NCBI GenBank assembly: GCA_014925825.1
Contig: JACGCK010000102.1
Coordinates: 62,001 to 126,000, forward strand
DNA: 64,000 nt
From: Pholiota molesta
Lineage: Eukaryota; Basidiomycota; Agaricomycetes; Agaricales; Strophariaceae
Reading direction: 5' to 3'
The notes under the pieces are model-generated. The model was not told where the DNA came from. It did not search any database and saw only the letters and a list, made by a program, of their open reading frames with translations. Position 1 is the stretch's first letter, and each line of letters starts with the position of its first letter. Shown one piece after another: positions 57,209 to 64,000 of the stretch. The position numbers and the translations under genes were made by a program.

Positions 57209-58655
57209 ATGACCATCCCAGAGCTCCCACAGGACATTATCGACACGATCGTACAGGCCTTCGCCGAGATCATCCTTTCTGACAAGGACCAACTCAAGAA
57301 ACTCTGCCTCGTTAGCCATGCTTTTGTCCCCAGAGCCAGAGGAGCATCTTCCATACAATTTCCTTGCTGCGCGATGGATACCGCGATCCCAACCCCCTAC
57401 CATCCCTTCGGGGAGCGTATCAATGTCCTTGGCAAAAATTGCACGCGCTGCTGCAAACAAGTCCGCATCTGTTTGCGTACGTTCGCGTACTGAAGATCCA
57501 CGCCTGGTCGAGTGCCGAGCTTGCGTGGGTGGCCAGCATGGGCGAAGAAGCGGCGGCGATCATCCACGCCTGTCCCGCACTCCAAACGCTGGAACTGGGC
57601 TCTGAGGCGCCGATTGAATGGGCCGTGGTGCATCCCTCTCTGCAGACCTCCTTGGTCTCCCGCATTCAGTCTACGCAACTCGATGACCTGACTCTGATCA
57701 ATTTACAAGATATTCCTCATTTTTTATTGTCTACTCTTGGGTCATTGAGCAGGTTGCGTCTGGAAAATGTATCTTTCTCCACCCCAGAAGGACAACAGTT
57801 TTCAGGGTCTAAAAAAGCCAGGTCCCGTAGTCCTTTACAACGGCTTTGCATAGCAGAGTCAAATCCAGTCATCCGACTTCTTCTGGACGACAAAATACTG
57901 TCATCCGAATTGATCGCTCTGGATATCAGATATGGACACAACGGCGAAGACGTATCCCTCGTGCATGATTTACTGCACCAGGTCCAAGGGATTCGAGAGT
58001 TCCACGTTGTTCTTCAACCAAACGGCAAGTCTACTCAAATGATGAATTTGAATTTCTTCGGGTTTCTAATCTTGTTATGGTATCTGTTGCATTGCTGTCG
58101 CATAGTCCTTGCTGGATTGAAGTGTCTTAACATTGCTCCTCTGCAAAACCTCCGCTGCATATCCATCCTGACGAGGCAAGACACTCTGCACGAAACCTAC
58201 ACCTTCATGAAGCACGTAATCACGACTTCAACCACTCTAGAGACTGCAGTTGTGATGTTAGCAATAGTGGATGACGGCGACTGGTCGAATTATAGGTATC
58301 TAGATGCTCTCCACCTTTGGACGGACTTTGACCCGGACCCGCCATTACAGCAGCTCACCCTGAGCTTCGTTATCCCCAAACCCTTTTCCATGTCCCTATC
58401 GGTTATTGGGGTGGGGGCTGCGGTTTTCGAAGGAAATTGGCCTTAACAACAGTAGGTGCCGTAGGGCCTCATGGAGATGATGGAAATCAGCAGCTACTTT
58501 CCCATATCATCCTGGGAAAGGTGCTCATCAAGTATGTTTACGTCTACGACAATATCATTTGGGAGGAAAGCCTACGCATAAGACGGCGCGTGGTTGACAC
58601 TTCACTAGGGCGCGTTTACTGGCGCACTTGGGACCCATTTGAAGAATGGCCTTAA
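57209..58655 (+). CDS. F-box-like protein
   Basis: ATG 57209 opens MTIPELPQDIIDTIVQAFAE with LKKLCLVSHAFVPRAR, the usual start of the very numerous mushroom F-box-like proteins that would link Skp1 to variable targets. The body is a run of Leu-rich segments with irregular repeats (AAIIHACPALQTLELGS, DLTLINLQDIPHFLLSTLG, LIALDIRYGHNGEDV). The frame slips near 57335 (one base missing in the AGAGGAGC word) and again near 58430. After that the C-terminal part reads LLSHIILGKVLIKYVYVYD to FEEWP. Its stop codon is supplied by the first bases of a tandem copy of the gene's own 3' end. Target unknown. Confidence 0.7.
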
Positions 58656-58845
58656 CAACAGTAGGGCCTGATGGAAATCAGCAGCTACTTTCCCATATCA
58701 TCCTGGGAAAGGTGCTCATCAAGTATGTTTACGTCTACGACAATATCATTTGGAAGGAAAGCCTACGCATAGGACGGCGCGTGGTGACACTTCAATAGGG
58801 CGCGTTTACTGGCGCACTTGGAACCTATTTGACTCGGAATGGCTT
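58438..58845. repeat. tandem duplication of the F-box gene 3' end
   Basis: The unit starting TGGCCTTAACAACAGTAGG at 58438 recurs at 58647 and runs to about 58845. The second copy lacks about 14 bases near its start and has scattered substitutions. The junction word GGCCTTAA gives the stop TAA at 58653-58655. Confidence 0.85.
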
Positions 58846-59215
58846 TGATGTACTGTGACTAGTATTTATCTCTTTTCGATCCGAATGACAGCCAATGATG
58901 AGTTCACTGTCATAGTAGTACATGGGCGCCGGATTTTTCAAGGATTCTTGGACTAGAGATCTCTTGGATATTTATTGAATGTGCTGAGGTTACAGCCATA
59001 AATTTTGCAAGCGAAACATTAATAATCCCCTTCTGCTGATTCATATATAGATATGATTTTTGTTGAATAAATTGCATGCAATCAGTCGCATTACATTTGC
59101 ACAGGTTGAAACCTGAGTCCAGCAGCAACGTTGACCCATCGTTGGCGACGGCAATTCTTTTTTTAGATCATTTACCATTTCCGCGACCGGTCCAATCAGC
59201 TTGCTTCCTACCACC
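58846..59215. other. intergenic region, no gene seen
   Basis: 370 AT-rich bases lie between the duplicated F-box tail and the UEV gene. A short minus-strand frame at 58910-59128 has no domain. Confidence 0.45.
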
Positions 59216-60249
59216 ATGCTCGCAAACTTCGCCGCTCCCATTGACCGCCCCTCTACAACCCAAAAGCTCCGTACTTCATCACGCCCAGGCCCCAATGCCC
59301 CACCACAACCAGCTCAAGCAAAGGTCCACTACCACCGGAACAACAGCGTCCTCGCCCGCACCGCCATCTCCCTCGAATACGCCTCGCTCATCAACACCGG
59401 CCACTGTCCCCTGGGCATCTACGTCGTCCCATCCACGAGCAGCCTTTTCGTCTGGGACGCAGTGTTCTTTGTCCACAGGGTGCGTATTAGCAGTATTTAC
59501 CACCGTCACGACCAATTCCCGAATGCATGAACACATCGCACCCATGCTGACGCCCGAGCGATGTCGCCGATTGGATTGTTACTAGGTTATTACGCCGACT
59601 CCATACTCAAGTTCCGCCTCACCTTCCCCGCGAACTACCCGACAGTCCGCCCGCCGTCGACTTCGTGACTGATGTATTCCACCCCCTATATCGCAAAACG
59701 GCGCCTTCAATCTCGCGCCTCGGTTCCGTCCATGGAGGTAAGTAGTGGGGAGCTAAGTCAAGAGTGCCTTACGCCTTGGTATAATGAAGACCCCTTTGTA
59801 GGCCAAAGGAACACCACGCTTCGACATCCTGCACTGGGTCAAAGTGGCATTCAAGAAACACGCTCTGGACAATTTCCAGGAGTCTGATTGCTTCAACAAA
59901 GAAGCTTTCGGTATGTCATTGGCTTCCTCTCCAGCCTAAATCCACTAATACATAAATCTATCCACTGCACAGATTGTAAGATTCCAAACGCATATGCATC
60001 TACTAGCTTTGCTGATCAACTGAACTCAACCTCAGATACCGCGAATCAACACAATCATTCGCCGCTCTAGCCACCCAATCCGCGTCCCTATCCCAGTCCG
60101 AATCCGCCTTATTCGACGCAGACCATCCCTCACCATTAGGAAACAACGTCAGCAGCGAGATCGTCTTCCGCAAACTGAAACCAGAGCAACTTGCGCGCGA
60201 AAGAGAGAAATTAGGGCTAGAAGAATGGGATAACAACAAAAAATCATGA
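59216..60249 (+). CDS. AKTIP/Fused-toes-like UEV (inactive E2 fold) protein
   Basis: ATG 59216 starts MLANFAAPIDRPSTTQK. After a disordered lead comes an E2-like core: ISLEYASLINTGHCPLGIYV, SLFVWDAVFFVHR, then after an intron KFRLTFPANYP and FVTDVFHPL, followed by FDILHWVKVAFKKHALDNF. No catalytic Cys is visible in the expected HPN-type region (VFHPLY then a neutral stretch), so this is a UEV-type adaptor. Animal AKTIP works with Hook proteins and dynein on vesicles; the fungal role is inferred from that. The C terminus, after another intron, is ALATQSASLSQSESALFDAD to EEWDNNKKS (stop 60247-60249). One base seems missing at the CCC run near 59640. It is tail-to-tail with VIP1 (107 bp). Confidence 0.7.
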
Positions 60250-60356
60250 AAGTGTCTATATGTGTCTATTTTACAGGTTTATACCCCCAATGCGTCATGT
60301 AGATCTCTATACCTTGTATGCGAGGACTGCTAAAGTAGATGGTTTATCAGGATATT

Positions 60357-63300
60357 TTATGGTTCGTCGGCGCTTTCAGTTTCGGGTGGCAATACAGCCA
60401 TGGGCGCGATCGTTTCAAACGGCCCTCTGAGCCAAAGTCGTCGTCCTATGAACACGGCCATCTGTAAAGACATACTCCAGCACATAATAAACTGCATTGA
60501 CGCACCTCGGTCAGTCTATTGAAATGCTTGGACAGCTTCTCAATGACAAGGCTGTACGGCAAATGTTGTGTGAGTTTCCTATACAAGTCGATGAGCATTG
60601 GGCGAGGTCAACAGAAGAGGTACAGAGACCGCATACCGTCGAGGCTGCACATTTAGCGAATGGCGAGCGTCCAGCGTCGAATCGAGTACGTTAGAAGAAT
60701 GCGCGCCCTCGCTCAAGGAGAGCCTGATGGAATATTCCTTATCAGAGTTCCCGCGTCCATGGTTTCGCTCATACAGCTCAAACGTTATATGCGACTACAC
60801 AGAACCCCTCACGCATCAGCAACAGCGCCATTCCCCGGATCAAGGACATCCAGCCACGCACCGCATAATCCAGTTCTGGGATCCTCCGATTGGCAATCGG
60901 GAGCCCGGACAAGAGCACAAGGTTCACAAGCGTATGTATATGGCTCTCCTTCGTGAAATACAGCGTGAGCGAGCTCTCGCCGTTGTTCCTCGCCGCCTCC
61001 AAATCAGACACCACATTCCTCAACAGCGGAAGCGAAGTAAGGACGCCGATCTCCTCCCTGGCACACACACAACAATCAGCGCGGGCAGAGAGAGGATCGC
61101 CCTAGCGAAATCAGAAAACCTACTTCTCGTCCGGGTCGATCCCGTATTCCTGTGGAGCAACCAAATCAAAAAGAGCCTTGGCGCGTCCATAAAGCTCGTG
61201 GATTTTGCGGTCATGGGGGGGCTGATGTGGGTCAGTGCGGCCGTGTTCGTCGAATATGGCAAACAGGAACGTCCTATGGTGGAGCGCGCAGTACTTGATG
61301 GTGTCGTACAGCTCTGAGACCTAATCGAGGATCGAATTCAAACACGCATATGGTATAGTGGGTATGTCAGATTTAGAGCATCTTGTCAGTGAGGGTTAAT
61401 CGTGAAGGAAATCCTATTCACTCACGCGCGATGGATCAAATTTCTCCTGCTTCACATCGCAAAAGTCTTCAAAGAGCTTTTCCCATCTCTCACGGAACAG
61501 CCAGGGCTCATCGCCACAACACCTGAAAAAAAACAGAAGAGATGTCAGAACAGCGCGCGCATCCCTCGCCAACACGCACCATCGCTCCTGTATCTTGTCC
61601 ACATCAAGCGTCTCGAAATTACGGCGCATAATATCTCTAAACGAGCTCAACAACTCGATGACTTCCTGTTCCAGAACGATAAATACAAAGAACACCTTCT
61701 CATGCGCGCGGCACCAACTTACTTTGACAACTTCGACCGGCTCCTTCTTCATGCTCTTCGGCCAAGTGAGCTCGGGCCTCTTCTCTGACTCGCCGGGGCG
61801 CAGCAGGATCTTGAGCCGCTTCTTGACATCGTCCATCAGATCCTTCGCCGCATTCGAATCGTCCAGCAGATCTTTGCGGATGATCAGCTTCAGCGGGGTC
61901 GGGCTCGCCTGCTGCCCACCCCACCAGCACCCGCGCCACCAGCACCACCGCCGGCACCCGCCGCCGCCGCGCCCTCCTGCGCCGGCTGCTGCGGCAGGTT
62001 CTTGTTGATGAAGCTGCTGTTCTTGCTGTCCGCCGGGCTCCGCGCAGCGCCAGCGGCGGTCGGGGGAGCCGAATAGCTGGGGTGCTGGGGATCGAGCAGC
62101 GCTGCTGCAAAGATGTCGGCAGAAGCGATGACACGCCGCTCGGATGAGGTGAATATCTAGCCATCGGCCTGTCAGCGCCAGCCAAACTCGAACGCGAGGG
62201 GTGCTCTATCTCGCACTTACTTTGACGTTATGAAGGACCTCCTTGTCTATTTATAGAGCGTTGAATGAATTGGCGTAGATTGGAAAGTTACACAACTTAC
62301 TCATAATGGAAATATCCTTTTTGAGATTTTCACCGAGGTCGCGAGATTGGTACCTGGCGGAGTGGGTGAACTAGACCATTTACAGTGAGCAACACAAAAA
62401 AAATTCGACATAGATTCGCGTACCTCCCCTCCCCACTTGAACACCAGCGTCAGTTTGGTAAGCTTTCGCGATTGGCCGACCTGTCGCTTTGAGTACACAG
62501 GCTTTAATTGAGCCTTCGTACCCGGCAGATCGATCTTGCTAAAGAGGGCGTTGCTTAATTGAGTCAATTTATTCAGCTCTTCTCCATCCGCCCCAAGGTT
62601 CCGAGCCTCCTCGATAGCTGTGGCAATCCAGCTCAGCTGTTCCTTTTCGCGAAGAATGATCTCTTCTGTTTCTCCGTTTAATAGCGTGACGAAAGGCTGT
62701 GTCCACGGCTCCCCTATCGGGAAGTTGAATTTGAGTTTTTGCTATGAAGATAACATTTGAGAACAAGGTATGAGAGGCAAATAGAACGCGAATGACCTTG
62801 GGCGTGCGATCGGCATGCCGGAAAACGGTAACATTGGCTTTCAATAACCATGTCGGGGCTTCTTGACTTGGACTTTGGGCTGCCGGCAGGGGTCTCTCCA
62901 GGGACGAGGAAACACGCATGCACAGCGCGGCCAAAATATCGGCCGCTTTGTCTGCCGTAGAAAATTTCAGATATGAGCATGGAATTCACCAACGAGAGGA
63001 AATACCGTAATAAGTTTCGTTCCCTTTCACAAAACTCCATCCATTCACGTCAATAACCTGGCTTTTCTGGCCGTTCTCACAGCGAAGCATGTCAAAGCCG
63101 CATACACGCTGTCCAAAGCCTTCGCATATTTTCTCCGCCCAGGATTTCTCTTCTTCCGTCAGGCGAGTGATAAATCTAAATGCGGTGAATGAATGAATAC
63201 GGGTAGGAAAGGAGGATAATGTCCGTTTTGTTACCGAATTTCCTTGCCTTCTGTATTACGTCTGACGACACCATCAACGACAGGCGACTTGCGAGTTTCG

Positions 63301-64000
63301 GCGTGCGTGTATTCCCGCCCTACAGTGTAAACTTTGATATCCTCTGAGTTGTCGACGTCGATAAATTGTTCGTAGATGTACGATCCATCTGTTCTGGGAT
63401 GATGGAGGGTAGGATCGAGTTCGCTGGACTTGTTTCCGACCTAGAGGGAGGTTGACATTAGAAAGTGAATCGGAAAGAAGAGGAAGAAGAGCCACTTTTC
63501 TGAAGAGGCGACGCCCGCCGCCGTCTCTGAAATAAATGTAGACGTTGTGGTCTTCGCCGCTGACGGGTTTCTCGACGAAAGGCTTTTCCATGGCCTTGCC
63601 GTCAACGATGATGGCATTGCCGTCTTCGCGAAGCGTGACCTCAGGGGTGACATGGAAGCCGCCAAGGGTAAGACCTAATTTGTTTTTCATGAGTTGACGA
63701 GCTCGGGGTCGACCTTGGGCCCGCCGTCGCGGGAGACCTCGAGGCGGGTCGGGGTGGGGACGCCGAGGTGGTCGAGGATGGCGCCGACGAGGCGGCGATC
63801 CCAGAGGAGGCCTGGGGAGGGAGATCATTTATGCAGAAGGCATGCGGAGCTTGACATAGGAGATGGCCTTGTCAAGGGGGAAATCAGTGGAAAAGAAGGA
63901 AATGAGGACATCGCATCGGGGCCAATTCTCGACGTCTGAGGGGTCCGATGAGCGAGGACGGGGAGTGAAGTGTGAAGGGCGTACCTTCGTCCAGGATCAC
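60357..64000 (-). CDS. VIP1: VIP1/Asp1 inositol hexakisphosphate kinase/phosphatase, 5' end outside window
   Basis: This bifunctional enzyme makes and removes inositol pyrophosphates (1-position phosphate of IP6/IP7). The N-terminal ATP-grasp kinase is seen in [80 protein letters not shown] and [20 protein letters not shown]. The histidine-acid-phosphatase-like domain starts [12 protein letters not shown] (RHADRTP motif) and continues with [20 protein letters not shown] and [21 protein letters not shown] Gly/Ala-rich insert at about 61920-62030 precedes [14 protein letters not shown]. The stop is at 60357-60359. Frame slips of one base occur near 61920, 63790 and 63840. The start codon and first exons lie beyond position 64000. 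Confidence 0.93.

Noticed and set aside
1..64000. CRISPR array or bacterial-type operon
   Set aside because: No regularly spaced repeats with unique spacers; genes have spliceosomal introns throughout, so the DNA is eukaryotic.

Overview
The window looks like nuclear DNA of a mushroom-forming basidiomycete (Agaricomycetes-like). Genes are split by many 45-70 nt GT-AG introns, intergenic gaps are short, genes run on both strands, and the gene set is typical of fungi: MDM10, SmG, PCH2, VIP1, IQGAP, AIR1 and an ER Hsp90 ending in HDEL. The first 17.7 kb is a nest of broken transposons; the rest is a dense run of host genes.

1-17.7 kb: a gag-protease relic of an LTR retrotransposon (590-4154, minus) with several in-frame stops. 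About 50 bp upstream of its start codon sits a 5.9 kb hAT-like element (4211-10093) with perfect 19-bp terminal inverted repeats and an 8-bp target duplication. That element contains a 4.7 kb fold-back inverted repeat with two arms of about 2 kb. Further right lie a copia-type LTR, a copia gag/integrase scrap, and an AT-rich transposon block that starts with the same terminal sequence as the fold-back. The block holds the wreck of a gene that resembles Tet-like 2-oxoglutarate/Fe(II) oxygenases. Several islands of short repeated words look like subterminal regions of other hAT elements.

17.7-34 kb: MDM10 (ERMES), a long proline-rich disordered protein, SmG (spliceosome), a PPR-type mitochondrial protein, a satellite-like array that has copied the 3' end of its neighbour, PCH2/TRIP13 (meiotic HORMA remodeller), a C2H2 zinc-finger protein, a small protein with an RVRKSVTEGY motif (possibly a ribonucleotide reductase regulator), and a secretory Kelch-repeat membrane protein.

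34-64 kb: a large disordered acidic protein, GRP94 with two identical TGACGTGTCA boxes upstream, a WW-FF transcription/splicing factor, a Dal5-type MFS transporter, an AIR1/2-type zinc-knuckle protein (TRAMP complex), an IQGAP, an F-box protein, an AKTIP-like UEV protein and the 3' part of the VIP1 inositol pyrophosphate kinase. A 9 kb block holding AIR and IQGAP is bounded by about 0.74 kb inverted duplications, as expected of an inversion made by staggered breaks.

Many of the conserved genes are interrupted by single missing bases, mostly in short homopolymers, with the frame always shifting in the same direction. This looks more like residual long-read assembly error than gene decay. Predicted gene models for these loci need frameshift-aware reading.
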